Assembly: GCF_024436435.1 (NCBI RefSeq)
Contig: NZ_JAFMZP010000003.1
Coordinates: 124,001 to 188,000 of the forward strand
DNA: 64,000 nt
Direction: 5' to 3'
Origin: Desertivirga xinjiangensis
GTDB taxonomy: Bacteria > Bacteroidota > Bacteroidia > Sphingobacteriales > Sphingobacteriaceae
Part shown: in pieces, positions 26,006 to 35,210 of the stretch
How positions within the stretch are numbered: the first letter of the stretch is position 1
Layout of the letters: the number at the start of each line of letters is the position of its first letter
Position numbers and translations under genes: made by a program
Notes under the pieces: generated by a model
Database searches by the model: none
Told to the model about the DNA's origin: nothing
What the model saw: the letters and a program-made list of their open reading frames with translations, nothing else

Positions 26006-26793
26006 TGAAGCGTTTATATGTTATTAAGATAGGCGGAAACGTTATAGATAATTCGGAGAATCTTTACAACTTCTTAAATGACTTTGCTTCTCTGGATGGA
26101 TATAAAATTCTAATTCATGGGGGTGGTAAACTTGCCACCGACTTGTCTCATACTTTAGGAATTGAACCTAAAATGGTTGAAGGCCGGAGGATCACTGATA
26201 TAGAAACCCTTCGGGTAGTAACTATGGTATATGCTGGCTTGATCAATAAAAACATCGTTGCCCAATTACAAAGGTTCGAATGTAATGCTATAGGATTAAC
26301 TGGTGCAGATGCTAATTTAATCCGGGCAACACGCCGGCCTGTTAAGGATATTGACTACGGTTTTGTTGGTGATCTTAATTCAGATTCGGTAGATAGCCAA
26401 AAGCTAAGTGCTTTACTGCAAACTGGAGTTATTCCCGTCTTTTCTGCAATTACTCATGATGGTGAGGGCCAGTTATTAAACACAAATGCTGATACTGTCT
26501 CCTCGTCTATCGCAGTTGCTATGGCTTCCTTATATGAGGTAAGTTTGGTATATTGTTTTGAAAAGAAAGGCGTTCTACAGGATGTGAACAACGACGATTC
26601 TATAATCAGAGAAATTAGCTCATCCGAATTTGACAGCCTCAAAGTCGATAATATAATTGCCGGAGGCATGCTCCCTAAATTAGAAAACGCCTTTAAAGCC
26701 ATAAACAGTGGCGTTTCTGAGGTCTACATTGGTAAGTCTGATGAACTGGCACTTTTAAATGAACAACTTTTTGGAACAAGACTATTCGCATAA
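26005..26793 (+). CDS. argB: N-acylglutamate kinase
   Basis: A 262-residue amino-acid kinase that phosphorylates N-acylglutamate. VIKIGGNVID, HGGGKLATDL, the GRRITDIETL segment, GLTGADANLI and IAGGMLPKLENA are the ArgB signatures. The ATG at 26005, overlapping the argF' stop, is chosen over an in-frame start inside argF'. It lacks the N-terminal helix typical of arginine-inhibited ArgB enzymes, so feedback may act elsewhere. Confidence 0.94.
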   Translation: MKRLYVIKIGGNVIDNSENLYNFLNDFASLDGYKILIHGGGKLATDLSHTLGIEPKMVEGRRITDIETLRVVTMVYAGLINKNIVAQLQRFECNAIGLTGADANLIRATRRPVKDIDYGFVGDLNSDSVDSQKLSALLQTGVIPVFSAITHDGEGQLLNTNADTVSSSIAVAMASLYEVSLVYCFEKKGVLQDVNNDDSIIREISSSEFDSLKVDNIIAGGMLPKLENAFKAINSGVSEVYIGKSDELALLNEQLFGTRLFA

Positions 26794-26794
26794 A

Positions 26795-27604
26795 ATGAAC
26801 AATATCGCCATTTTGGGCAGTGGAAACATGGGTTTAGCATTTGCCAATGGTTTGGTAAAATCAAACACATTCCAGGCTTCCCAAATTACACTCACCAGGA
26901 GAAACATTAACAATCTCGCAGCGCAGACTGCCGAAGGTTATATAACAACAACAAACAATTTTGAGGCAGTTTCTAAAGCTTCGATTGTTGTACTGGCTGT
27001 TCTTCCTCAACAGTTAAATTCACTATTAGCAGAAATAAAAGAGGCTGTTGATCCAGCCAGACAATTGGTGATCTCCGTGATTACGGGTGTTTCCTGCAAA
27101 GACATAAAAGCTCATCTCAGCGAAGATGTACAGGTGGTGAGGGCAATGCCAAACACCGCCATCTCTATCGGGCAATCCATGACCTGTATTACCACTGATA
27201 ATGCAAGTCAGGAGTATGTAGATCTTACAAAGAAGCTCTTTGAAACTGTTGGCTCTGTCGTTCAGATCAACGAGGACCTGATGTCTTCAGCAACTGCATT
27301 ATGCGCCTGCGGCATTGCTTTCTTTTTACGTTCTATCCGTGCCGCTTCTCAGGGTGGTGTCGAGATTGGCTTCCATGCTGAGGATGCTTTAAAAATGGCT
27401 GTGCAGACTGCCAAAGGAGCAGCGGATCTGCTCTTACTTCATGGTACGCATCCAGAACATGAAATAGACAAAGTTACATCGCCAAAAGGCTGTACAATAG
27501 CAGGTCTGAATGAGATGGAACATAATGGATTTAGTTCGGCCCTTATAAAAGGAATTAAGTTAGCTTCTGTGAAAGCAGGAGGCTTATATAAGGACGAGAA
27601 CTAA
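26795..27604 (+). CDS. proC: pyrroline-5-carboxylate reductase
   Basis: A 269-residue NAD(P)H enzyme for the last step of proline synthesis. ILGSGNMGLAFANGLV is the dinucleotide loop; VVRAMPNTAISIGQSMT and the C-terminal VTSPKGCTIAGLNEMEHNGF are ProC signatures. Its place in the middle of the arginine genes (one base after argB, overlapping argE by TAATG) ties proline and arginine production from glutamate together. Confidence 0.95.
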   Translation: MNNIAILGSGNMGLAFANGLVKSNTFQASQITLTRRNINNLAAQTAEGYITTTNNFEAVSKASIVVLAVLPQQLNSLLAEIKEAVDPARQLVISVITGVSCKDIKAHLSEDVQVVRAMPNTAISIGQSMTCITTDNASQEYVDLTKKLFETVGSVVQINEDLMSSATALCACGIAFFLRSIRAASQGGVEIGFHAEDALKMAVQTAKGAADLLLLHGTHPEHEIDKVTSPKGCTIAGLNEMEHNGFSSALIKGIKLASVKAGGLYKDEN

Positions 27605-28662
27605 TGTCAAATCAGCTGGCAGAAGATAGTATAGAGCTCTTAAAAACTTTAATTGCAACTCCTTCATTCAGCAGGGAAGAGGATAGAACTGCGGATGCGA
27701 TTGAAGTTTTTTTTAAGGATCATAAACTAAAAGCAAACCGGCATCAAAATAATATATGGTCCTTCAACCGATATTATGATGCCAGTAAACCAACTATACT
27801 ACTAAATTCCCATCATGATACGGTCAAACCCAATCCAGGCTACAGCCGCGATCCTTTTGAGGCTAAGGTGGTGGATGGCAAACTTTATGGCCTGGGTAGT
27901 AATGATGCAGGCGGCTGCCTGGTTTCACTCATAGCCGTATTCCGTCATTTTTACGACAAGGCTGCGCTCAAGTACAACCTTTGCATCGCAGCAACAGCTG
28001 AAGAAGAAGTTTCAGGCAAAAATGGCATAGAGTCTCTGGTTCCTCAACTAGGTCCATTAGATTTCGCCATTGTTGGAGAACCTACATTAATGAACCTGGC
28101 AATCGCAGAACGGGGACTCATCGTTCTTGATTGTGTCGCACATGGCAAAGCCGGCCATGCAGCGAGAGAAGAGGGTGACAATGCAATTTATAAGGCACTC
28201 AAAGACATTGAGTGGTTCCGCACCTATGAATTCCCGAATAAATCGGAACTGTTTGGGTTAACCAAGATGTCGGTTACTGTGATCAATGCAGGATCACAGC
28301 ACAATGTAGTTCCGGCTAAATGCGACTTTACAGTAGATGTCCGGGTTACGGATGCCTACCGGAACGAAGAAGTCGTCGATATTATAAAACAACATGTTGC
28401 CTGCGATGTCACACCTCGCTCTACTCGTCTAAAGCCTTCTTCGATAAGCAAGGATCATCCATTTGTTCAGGCAGGACTGGCACTAGGGAGAACAACTTAT
28501 GGCTCTCCAACTACAAGCGACCAGGCATTGCTGGATATAACCTCAGTGAAGTTGGGTCCTGGCGACAGTGCACGCTCACACATGGCAGATGAATTCATTT
28601 ACCTGGATGAAATTAATGAAGGAATCGAGCTATACATTCAAATGCTGGAAAGGATGCTCTAG
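27604..28662 (+). CDS. argE: M20 deacylase, N-acyl(succinyl)ornithine/citrulline deacylase
   Basis: A 352-residue M20-family Zn hydrolase. LNSHHDTVKP and GLGSNDAGGCL carry metal ligands, and ATAEEEVSGKNG carries the catalytic Glu. The dimerisation domain lies in the middle (about 165-280). Because argF' carbamoylates an acylated ornithine, the substrate here should be N-succinyl- or N-acetylcitrulline. The start overlaps proC. Confidence 0.92.
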   Translation: MSNQLAEDSIELLKTLIATPSFSREEDRTADAIEVFFKDHKLKANRHQNNIWSFNRYYDASKPTILLNSHHDTVKPNPGYSRDPFEAKVVDGKLYGLGSNDAGGCLVSLIAVFRHFYDKAALKYNLCIAATAEEEVSGKNGIESLVPQLGPLDFAIVGEPTLMNLAIAERGLIVLDCVAHGKAGHAAREEGDNAIYKALKDIEWFRTYEFPNKSELFGLTKMSVTVINAGSQHNVVPAKCDFTVDVRVTDAYRNEEVVDIIKQHVACDVTPRSTRLKPSSISKDHPFVQAGLALGRTTYGSPTTSDQALLDITSVKLGPGDSARSHMADEFIYLDEINEGIELYIQMLERML

Positions 28663-28675
28663 CTCTGTTGTTGCA

Positions 28676-28915
28676 AATTACCGGCCTGCTTGCAGAGCAA
28701 AATCGAAAGAAGAATTCGATGAATCAATGTTCTTCCTGGAGTTACTCAACGAATTTAATCCAGATTTTCGATCAGTAATTTTAAACTCCTGGAAAGAAGC
28801 TAACGAACTTCTTTCTATTATTGTAGCTGCATTAGGAACGTTAAGAAAGTCTGATACAGCAGACAATCGTAATTCTAAAATCGTAAATCAAAATGAAGCT
28901 TTGGCAAAAAGATAA
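28676..28915 (+). pseudogene. relic of a four-helix-bundle (S23/IVP-type) protein gene
   Basis: In the 230 bases between argE and argH the +2-type frame reads NYRPACRAKSKEEF, DESMFFLELLNEFNPDF and WKEANELLSIIVAALGTLR. This matches the C-terminal half of the Bacteroidota four-helix-bundle proteins (family of the 23S rRNA intervening-sequence protein). The N-terminal half is absent and about a dozen residues normally between the KSKxxF and DES segments are missing. There is no start codon of its own: the open frame extends back through argE in another frame. It is a gene remnant trapped in the operon. Confidence 0.7.
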
Positions 28916-30227
28916 ACAGGTAGAAAAATCAGTAGAAACCTTTACTATAGGAAAAGACAGGGAACTTGACGCAGAAATGGCAGCTTTCGATGTGCTGGGA
29001 TCACTGGCTCATACCAAAATGCTGGAAAGCATCAACCTGCTCAGTAAAGAAGATCTGATAATTGTTCAGAAAGAACTCAAAAACATCTACAAAGAAATAG
29101 AAGCTGGTGATTTTTATATTGAGGAAGGAGTAGAGGATGTTCACTCTCAGGTGGAATTACTGCTTACCCAACGTATTGGCGAGGCTGGTAAAAAAATTCA
29201 CAGCGGTCGGTCGCGCAACGACCAGGTATTGGTGGATCTGAAATTGTACTTCCGCAGCCAGATACAGCGCATCGTTGAAAATACCGAGAGCTTATTTAGC
29301 CAACTGATAAGCCTCAGTGAAGAACATAAAGATAAACTACTGCCCGGATACACGCACCTGCAAATAGCCATGCCTTCTTCCTTTGGATTATGGTTCGGTG
29401 CTTACGCAGAAAGTTTAACCGACGATCTCGAATTTATGCTTGCCGCCTGGAAGGTCTGCAACAAAAACCCCCTTGGGTCTGCTGCCGGCTATGGTTCATC
29501 CTTCCCCTTAAACCGTACAATGACCACTAAACTGCTGGGTTTTGAATCATTGAACTACAATGTGATTTATGCTCAAATGGGCCGCGGTAAAACAGAACGT
29601 CTTTTAGCTCAAGGAATGTCTTCTATCGCAGCCACACTGGCAAAACTGTCGATGGACGTGACACTGTTCATCAACCAGAACTTTGGCTTTATCAGCTTTC
29701 CTGATGAGTTAACCACTGGTTCCAGCATCATGCCTCATAAAAAGAATCCGGATGTTTTTGAATTGATGCGATCACGCTGCAATAAAATTCAGGCTCTGCC
29801 AAATGAAATTGCGCTGATGACCACCAACCTTCCATCTGGATATCATCGTGACCTCCAATTATTAAAAGAAAATCTTTTTCCCTCATTTCAGTCGCTGAAT
29901 GAATGCCTGGAAATGGCGACCTATATGCTTCAGAATATTACTGTAAAGGATGAAATCCTAAAGGATGAGAAATACTTGTATCTTTTCAGCGTTGAAGCTG
30001 TAAATGAAGAAGTTTTAAAGGGTATGCCTTTCCGGGAGGCATACAAAAAAGTAGGTTATGAGATCGAAAAGAATGAGTTCAAGGCTCCTGAAAAAGTAAC
30101 ACACACACACGAAGGGAGTATAGGGAATCTCTGCAACGATCAAATAGCCGCAGCCTTCAAACAGACCCTGGCTGGATTCAACTTTGAAAAAGTTGATAAA
30201 GCCATTAAGCATTTAGTATCCGAATAA
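28893..30227 (+). CDS. argH: argininosuccinate lyase
   Basis: A 444-residue lyase that releases arginine and fumarate. The superfamily signature GSSIMPHKKNPD is present, plus EDVHSQVE, HSGRSRNDQV and YTHLQIAMP. Length is typical. It is the last enzyme of the arginine pathway in the operon, separated from argE by the pseudogene relic. Confidence 0.96.
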   Translation: MKLWQKDKQVEKSVETFTIGKDRELDAEMAAFDVLGSLAHTKMLESINLLSKEDLIIVQKELKNIYKEIEAGDFYIEEGVEDVHSQVELLLTQRIGEAGKKIHSGRSRNDQVLVDLKLYFRSQIQRIVENTESLFSQLISLSEEHKDKLLPGYTHLQIAMPSSFGLWFGAYAESLTDDLEFMLAAWKVCNKNPLGSAAGYGSSFPLNRTMTTKLLGFESLNYNVIYAQMGRGKTERLLAQGMSSIAATLAKLSMDVTLFINQNFGFISFPDELTTGSSIMPHKKNPDVFELMRSRCNKIQALPNEIALMTTNLPSGYHRDLQLLKENLFPSFQSLNECLEMATYMLQNITVKDEILKDEKYLYLFSVEAVNEEVLKGMPFREAYKKVGYEIEKNEFKAPEKVTHTHEGSIGNLCNDQIAAAFKQTLAGFNFEKVDKAIKHLVSE

Positions 30228-30243
30228 AGAATCGTAATAGTAT

Positions 30244-31500
30244 ATGTCAGTATCGCGTTTAGCACAACATCTAAAAGGCTCTGAAATCATCAAGATTGCA
30301 GGCGAAATAAACGAACTTAAAAAACAGGGTCAGCAGATTGCCAACCTAACTATTGGTGACTTTGATGCATCCCTCTTCCCTATTCCGGAACAACTTACTT
30401 TCGGGATCAAAGATGCTTATGATCAGCATCAAACCAATTACCCTCCGGCCGACGGCATCCTGCCTCTTCGTGAAAGTGTTAGTGCATTCATGAACAAAGA
30501 GTTTGGCTTAAAACTAAACACTAATGAAATCCTTATTTCAAGCGGATCCAGACCTATTATTTACGCCACTTACCTGGCACTTATTGATCCGGGGGATACT
30601 GTCCTTTTTCCTGCACCGTCTTGGAACAACAACCACTATTGCGACCTTACCAGCGCAAAAGGCATAGCAGTGCCAACAAAGCCAGAAAATAACTTTATGC
30701 CTACGGCAGAAGATTTACGGCCGCATATCGCTGGCGCAACTCTTCTGGCTTTATGTTCTCCACTTAATCCAACCGGTACAATGTTTGGGAAGCAGAATCT
30801 TGAGGAAATCTGTGATCTTGTATTAGAAGAGAATCGTACCCGTAAAGCAGGCGAAAAACCGCTTTACATTCTTTACGATCAAATTTATGCAATGCTAACC
30901 TTCGGTGATCATCAGCATGTTGATCCTGTTAGTCTGCGCCCAGAGATCAAAGACTATGTAATTTATATCGACGGAGCATCCAAGTGTTTTGCTGCTACCG
31001 GAGTGAGGGTAGGCTGGGGATTCGGTCCAGAATACGTGATCGATAAAATGCGCTCGATTGTCGGCCATATGGGTGCCTGGGCACCGAAACCCGAACAAGT
31101 AGCAATGGCTAAGTTCTTGCAGGACGCTGATAACGTTAGCAAATACCTTTCAAATTTCAAAAGTCGTATACAGGACAGTTTAAATACGCTCTATCAGGGA
31201 TTCCAAGAATTAAAGGCCGAAGGATTTGCAGTTGACTCCATTGAGCCTATGGGGGCAATCTATCTTACTCTTAAACTTGATTATGCAGGAAAAATAACCC
31301 CTGATGGAAAGGTACTGCAAAATAGCGCAGACATAAACTTTTACCTTATCAAGGAAGCCAAGGTTGCCCTGGTACCTTTTTCTGCATTCGGTACAGGACA
31401 TGAAGTCAACTGGTTCCGCGCCTCAGTAGGAGCATGTGATGCAGAGGAAATAGCAGCTATGATCCCAAGAGTAAAAGCAGCACTGGCTAAATTGAAATAG
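30244..31500 (+). CDS. class I/II PLP aminotransferase (aspartate aminotransferase-like)
   Basis: A 418-residue fold-type I aminotransferase. NLTIGDFDASLFP, NYPPADGILPLRESV, SPLNPTGTMF, YDQIYAMLTF and the PLP Lys in DGASKCFAATGVRVGWGF are visible, as is the C-terminal FRASVG Arg. It starts 16 bases after argH and may belong to the same transcript. An aspartate-glutamate role, supplying aspartate for argG, would fit but is inferred. Confidence 0.88.
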   Translation: MSVSRLAQHLKGSEIIKIAGEINELKKQGQQIANLTIGDFDASLFPIPEQLTFGIKDAYDQHQTNYPPADGILPLRESVSAFMNKEFGLKLNTNEILISSGSRPIIYATYLALIDPGDTVLFPAPSWNNNHYCDLTSAKGIAVPTKPENNFMPTAEDLRPHIAGATLLALCSPLNPTGTMFGKQNLEEICDLVLEENRTRKAGEKPLYILYDQIYAMLTFGDHQHVDPVSLRPEIKDYVIYIDGASKCFAATGVRVGWGFGPEYVIDKMRSIVGHMGAWAPKPEQVAMAKFLQDADNVSKYLSNFKSRIQDSLNTLYQGFQELKAEGFAVDSIEPMGAIYLTLKLDYAGKITPDGKVLQNSADINFYLIKEAKVALVPFSAFGTGHEVNWFRASVGACDAEEIAAMIPRVKAALAKLK

Positions 31501-31513
31501 TTTTAACACACGC

Positions 31514-31598
31514 GGCACGCGTGCGCTAGCGGTTTAACGTATGCTAGCGCACGTGTGCCCCTGCCTGTCCGTAGACTGAGCGAAGCGGAGTCTACGGA
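31514..31598. repeat. two adjacent palindromic (REP-like) hairpins
   Basis: Hairpin 1: arms 31514-31530 and 31543-31559, 17 bp with one G-U pair, around GCGCTAGC. Hairpin 2: TCCGTAGACT (31568-31577) with AGTCTACGGA (31589-31598), loop GAGCGAAGCGG. The second resembles palindromes dispersed in many Bacteroidota genomes. Located between convergent genes; either could also stop transcription. Confidence 0.8.
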
Positions 31599-31647
31599 TT
31601 CATCAATAAAAAAGAGTCTCTAACTTGTTAAAGCAGACGCATCTTTA

Positions 31648-31875
31648 TTAGACATCCTGTTTTGCCCGTCGTCCCATTAAAAGATAAAGCAGTGAGCCTA
31701 GTACCGGCAAGAACAGCACAATAAGTACCCAAATCAACCTTGTAGTACTGTCTTTAAAATCAGACTTCATTATGCTTGCCAAGGAGACAATTATAAGTAT
31801 GAGAGGTATCGCCCCAAAGAAAAGGATAAGAACGACTTCCGGAAAACCGATATTGAGAAAAAGCAGTTTGTTCAT
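31648..31875 (-). CDS. PLDc_N-type small membrane protein
   Basis: A 75-residue protein with two membrane helices (about 10-32 and 47-66). The end of the second, LIWVLIVLFLPVLGSLLYLLMGR, is the typical phospholipase-D N-terminal (PLDc_N) signature, found in many short envelope proteins with no nuclease part. Function unknown. It follows the ABC exporter gene on the same strand by 22 bases. Confidence 0.85.
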   Translation of the reverse strand: MNKLLFLNIGFPEVVLILFFGAIPLILIIVSLASIMKSDFKDSTTRLIWVLIVLFLPVLGSLLYLLMGRRAKQDV

Positions 31876-31897
31876 GTATTAATGTTGTAATATATCT

Positions 31898-33652
31898 TTA
31901 ATTTTCTAAAGATACTTTTTCTCCAATCTGCTGCCTCCACATAGCATAATAAAGCCCTTTTTCTTCGAGTAACTCGTAGTGCCTTCCTGCTTCAATTATA
32001 TTTCCCTTTTCGAGGACGAAGATCCTGTCTGCATGCATAATCGTAGATAAACGATGGGCTATAAGTATGGTGATATGATCACTCATATCTGAAACAGCCC
32101 TGATGGTTTTTGTAATTTCCTCTTCTGTCAGAGAGTCAAGGGCTGAAGTCGCTTCATCAAAAACCAGGATATTAGGCTGACGCAGCAAAGCCCGGGCTAT
32201 TGACAGACGTTGCTTTTCTCCGCCGGAAACCTTTACCCCGCCTTCTCCAATAACAGTATCCAAGCCTTTATCTGCCCTGGCCAGCAAATTGTGACAAGCG
32301 GCCTTCTGAAGAACCTCCATACATTCGTCATCTGTAGCACTAGGTCTTACAAACTGTAAGTTTTCCCTAATCGTGCCCGAGAACAGCTGGGTGTCCTGCG
32401 TCACAAAGCCAATTTTTTCTCTCAGCTCATCCAGGTGAATGTCACGTGAGGAAATCCCGTTATACAAAATCTGGCCTTCCTGCGGTGGATACAAACCAAC
32501 CAACAACTTAACGAGGGTAGTCTTACCAGATCCGGAGGGACCAACAAAGGCGATCGTTTCACCGGTTTTCATGGAGAAGTTAATATTATTTAGTGCATTT
32601 CCGTTGGCGGTAAGATGTTTGAAGCTGACTTCATTAAATTCCAGCTCTTTAATTCTGCCGATTTTAACCGGATTTGCAGGCTTCGCTTCTTTCGGAGTGT
32701 TTAAGATACTTTTAAAATTAGTCAAAGACACTTCAGTTTCGCGATAGGTGTTTATTATATTACCTAACTCCTGCAATGGGCCAAAAATAAAAAATGAATA
32801 AAGGAACAGGGAGAAAAACTCACCAACCGTTATCTGTCCATCATAGATCAGATACATCATTAGAAAGATGATACTATTTCTTAAAAGGTTTACTAATGTG
32901 CCCTGAACGAAGCTCAAGCTGCGAACATACTTAACCTTTTTAAGTTCGAGGACTAATATCTTTTCCGTGGTATTATTGAGCCGTTTAATTTCCTGCGAAG
33001 ACAAGCCAAGACTTTTTATCAGCTCAATATTTCTCAGCGATTCAGTTGTCGATCCCGCTAAAGCAGTGGTCTCAGAAACTATACTTTTTTGAACAACTTT
33101 AATTCTTTTACTTAATACAGAACTAATTGTACCAAGTACTGGAATTACAGATATGTAAAACACTGCTATAGCCCAATGAATATTTATAGCATATATAAAG
33201 ACGAAAGTAATCCCAATTACACTTGTAAAAACTATATTGATAAAAGCTATGATCAGCTTTTCAGTGTCTATACGCACTTTTTGCAAGATGCCTAAAGTTT
33301 CGCCACTCCTTTGATCTTCAAATACCTGATAGGGAAGCTCCAATGAATGGGCTAAACCATCAGAATAAATACGGGCGCCCAGCCGTTGGGTGATCACATT
33401 AACATAGTAATCCTGAAAGTTTTTCGCAATCCTCGACACCATGGCGACACCCATAGCCGCAAGGATCAGCATTCCTGCACCCTCAAAAAATTCCTCTGTT
33501 GAGTAATCTTTGTAATGTGTTACATACTTATCGATAATTTGCCTGAATATCCAGGGATCCAAAAAAGAGAATATTTGATTAATTGCAGCTAACAATAATG
33601 CCAGCGCAATTAAACCCTTATAATTCTTTAAATAATTGAGTAGCAATTTCAT
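31898..33652 (-). CDS. ABC exporter, fused membrane and ATPase domains
   Basis: A 584-residue half-transporter. Six membrane helices cover about 10-310; the ATPase domain holds GPSGSGKTT (Walker A), VSGGEKQRLSIARALL (signature) and ILVFDEATSALD (Walker B), then the IAHRLSTI switch His. It resembles lipid or multidrug exporters of the MsbA/MdlB type and should act as a homodimer; substrate unknown. An in-frame Met three codons upstream is an equal start option. A terminator separates it from frr, so it has its own promoter. Confidence 0.92.
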   Translation of the reverse strand: MKLLLNYLKNYKGLIALALLLAAINQIFSFLDPWIFRQIIDKYVTHYKDYSTEEFFEGAGMLILAAMGVAMVSRIAKNFQDYYVNVITQRLGARIYSDGLAHSLELPYQVFEDQRSGETLGILQKVRIDTEKLIIAFINIVFTSVIGITFVFIYAINIHWAIAVFYISVIPVLGTISSVLSKRIKVVQKSIVSETTALAGSTTESLRNIELIKSLGLSSQEIKRLNNTTEKILVLELKKVKYVRSLSFVQGTLVNLLRNSIIFLMMYLIYDGQITVGEFFSLFLYSFFIFGPLQELGNIINTYRETEVSLTNFKSILNTPKEAKPANPVKIGRIKELEFNEVSFKHLTANGNALNNINFSMKTGETIAFVGPSGSGKTTLVKLLVGLYPPQEGQILYNGISSRDIHLDELREKIGFVTQDTQLFSGTIRENLQFVRPSATDDECMEVLQKAACHNLLARADKGLDTVIGEGGVKVSGGEKQRLSIARALLRQPNILVFDEATSALDSLTEEEITKTIRAVSDMSDHITILIAHRLSTIMHADRIFVLEKGNIIEAGRHYELLEEKGLYYAMWRQQIGEKVSLEN

Positions 33653-33660
33653 GGACCACA

Positions 33661-33703
33661 AAAATAAGAAAGGGAATGAACCATACAGCCCATTCCCTTT
33701 CTT
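33661..33703 (-). terminator. terminator after frr
   Basis: On the minus strand a 13-bp stem (arms 33691-33703 and 33666-33678, AAGAAAGGGAATG/CATTCCCTTTCTT) is followed by ATTTT. It closes the ribosomal-protein/pyrH/frr cluster. Confidence 0.85.
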
Positions 33704-33723
33704 TTGACTTTAAAATTAGAACT

Positions 33724-34287
33724 TTAAACAGTCATGATATCTTTCTCTTTAGCTTCAGAAAGTTTATCCACCTTAACGATGTAACTGTCAGTCAGCTTCT
33801 GAACTTCAGCTTCTCCTGATTTAATTTCATCCTCGGAAACACCTTCAGACTTCAATTTCTGAATCTTTGAGTTCGCATCCTTTCTGATGTTTCGGATGGC
33901 AATGCGTCCACGTTCAGCTTCTTCTTTAACTTTCTTACCAAGATCCTTACGACGCTCTTCAGTCAGAGGCGGTACGTTTAATCTGATAACAGAACCATCA
34001 TTTTGAGGATTCAAGCCAACGTTAGAGTCGATAATAGCTTTTTCAATAGCACTAAGTAAATTCTTTTCCCATGGCTGCACCACTATGGTTCGAGGATCAG
34101 GCGTATTAACGCTTGCTACTGCACTTAATTGAGTAGGGGCGCCATAGTATTCAACCATAACAGAATCAAGCATGGAAGGACTTGCTTTACCTGCCCGAAT
34201 CTTGGTTAATTCGGAATCGGTAAAAGCGATTGCTTTATCCATTACTGCTTTTGCATCATTGAGTTGCTTCTTTATAAGGTCGTTCAT
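33724..34287 (-). CDS. frr: ribosome recycling factor
   Basis: A 187-residue protein that splits post-termination ribosomes with EF-G. KIRAGKASPSMLDSVMVEYYGAPTQL and the C-terminal DANSKIQKLK and EVQKLTDSYIVKVD helices are characteristic. It is the last gene of the rplM-to-frr series, 27 bases after pyrH. Confidence 0.97.
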   Translation of the reverse strand: MNDLIKKQLNDAKAVMDKAIAFTDSELTKIRAGKASPSMLDSVMVEYYGAPTQLSAVASVNTPDPRTIVVQPWEKNLLSAIEKAIIDSNVGLNPQNDGSVIRLNVPPLTEERRKDLGKKVKEEAERGRIAIRNIRKDANSKIQKLKSEGVSEDEIKSGEAEVQKLTDSYIVKVDKLSEAKEKDIMTV

Positions 34288-34314
34288 CGTTTTTAATTTA
34301 TGATCCTAAAAATT

Positions 34315-35022
34315 TTATTCTCTTACTAAAGTTCCTATAGGCTCGCCGTTAGTGATTCTCATGAAATTACCAGATTTATTCATATCGAATACAATAATTG
34401 GCAACTTGTTTTCCTGGCATAAGGTGAATGCTGTCATATCCATTACGTTCAGTCCTTTGTTATAAACCTCCTGGAATGATATCTCATCATAGCGGGTAGC
34501 ATTAGGATCCTTCTCTGGGTCAGCAGTATAAATACCATCTACACGAGTACCTTTTAATACCACATCGGCCTGGACTTCTATCGCCCTCAAGGATGCGCAA
34601 GTATCAGTGGTGAAATATGGATTACCGGTACCGGCTCCAAAAATTACGATCCTTCTCTTTTCAAGGTGCCGTACGGCACGTCTCCTGATAAAAGGTTCGC
34701 AAATCTGCTCCATCTTGATAGCAGTCATTAAACGGGTTTTAACACTTAGTTTTTCAAGGGCATCCTGTAAAGCCATGGAATTAATAACTGTTGCCAGCAT
34801 CCCCATATAATCTGCCTGAACTCGGTCCATACCCGACTTCTCTGCACTTAAGCCGCGAAAAATATTTCCTCCGCCAATCACTATTGCTATTTCTATTCCC
34901 TGGTCGTGAACTGCTTTAATATCTTTGGCATATTGTAACACCCGGTCGCTGTCAATACCGTATTGTTTATCGCCCATTAAAGATTCGCCGCTAAGTTTTA
35001 AAAGGATACGCTTGTACTTCAT
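34315..35022 (-). CDS. pyrH: UMP kinase
   Basis: A 235-residue amino-acid-kinase-fold enzyme making UDP from [25 protein letters not shown], the DYMGMLAT loop, [11 protein letters not shown] and [11 protein letters not shown] are all present. It is separated from tsf by a strong terminator, so it likely also has its own promoter, and is paired with frr as in many bacteria. Confidence 0.97.
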   Translation of the reverse strand: MKYKRILLKLSGESLMGDKQYGIDSDRVLQYAKDIKAVHDQGIEIAIVIGGGNIFRGLSAEKSGMDRVQADYMGMLATVINSMALQDALEKLSVKTRLMTAIKMEQICEPFIRRRAVRHLEKRRIVIFGAGTGNPYFTTDTCASLRAIEVQADVVLKGTRVDGIYTADPEKDPNATRYDEISFQEVYNKGLNVMDMTAFTLCQENKLPIIVFDMNKSGNFMRITNGEPIGTLVRE

Positions 35023-35121
35023 TTAAGTGAGAAATTTGGCAAAAATAGCAAAAAGTTCCGATTGAAGAGCGAGATTAATGATTTGGAAAGCGAGGACACA
35101 AATAAACGGGACAGACTTGAC

Positions 35122-35152
35122 AAAAAAAATCCTCGCCTGTTGGGGCGAGGAT
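35122..35152 (-). terminator. terminator after tsf
   Basis: On the minus strand ATCCTCGCCC (35152-35143) pairs with GGCGAGGAT (35137-35129), followed by an eight-base T-run. A textbook intrinsic terminator. Confidence 0.9.
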
Positions 35153-35210
35153 ATGATTATTTTATAGCCAGACCACTGATTCGCAGCGTCTGAAAACATA
35201 ATACTCCAAA

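Noticed and set aside
28568-28675. Open frame upstream of the four-helix relic, ending in the same frame
   Set aside because: It lies within argE in another frame and shows no family match; only the part after about 28676 does.
31501-31647. CRISPR or tRNA-like structure
   Set aside because: Two unrelated palindromes without spacers, and no cloverleaf or T-loop GTTCRA match.
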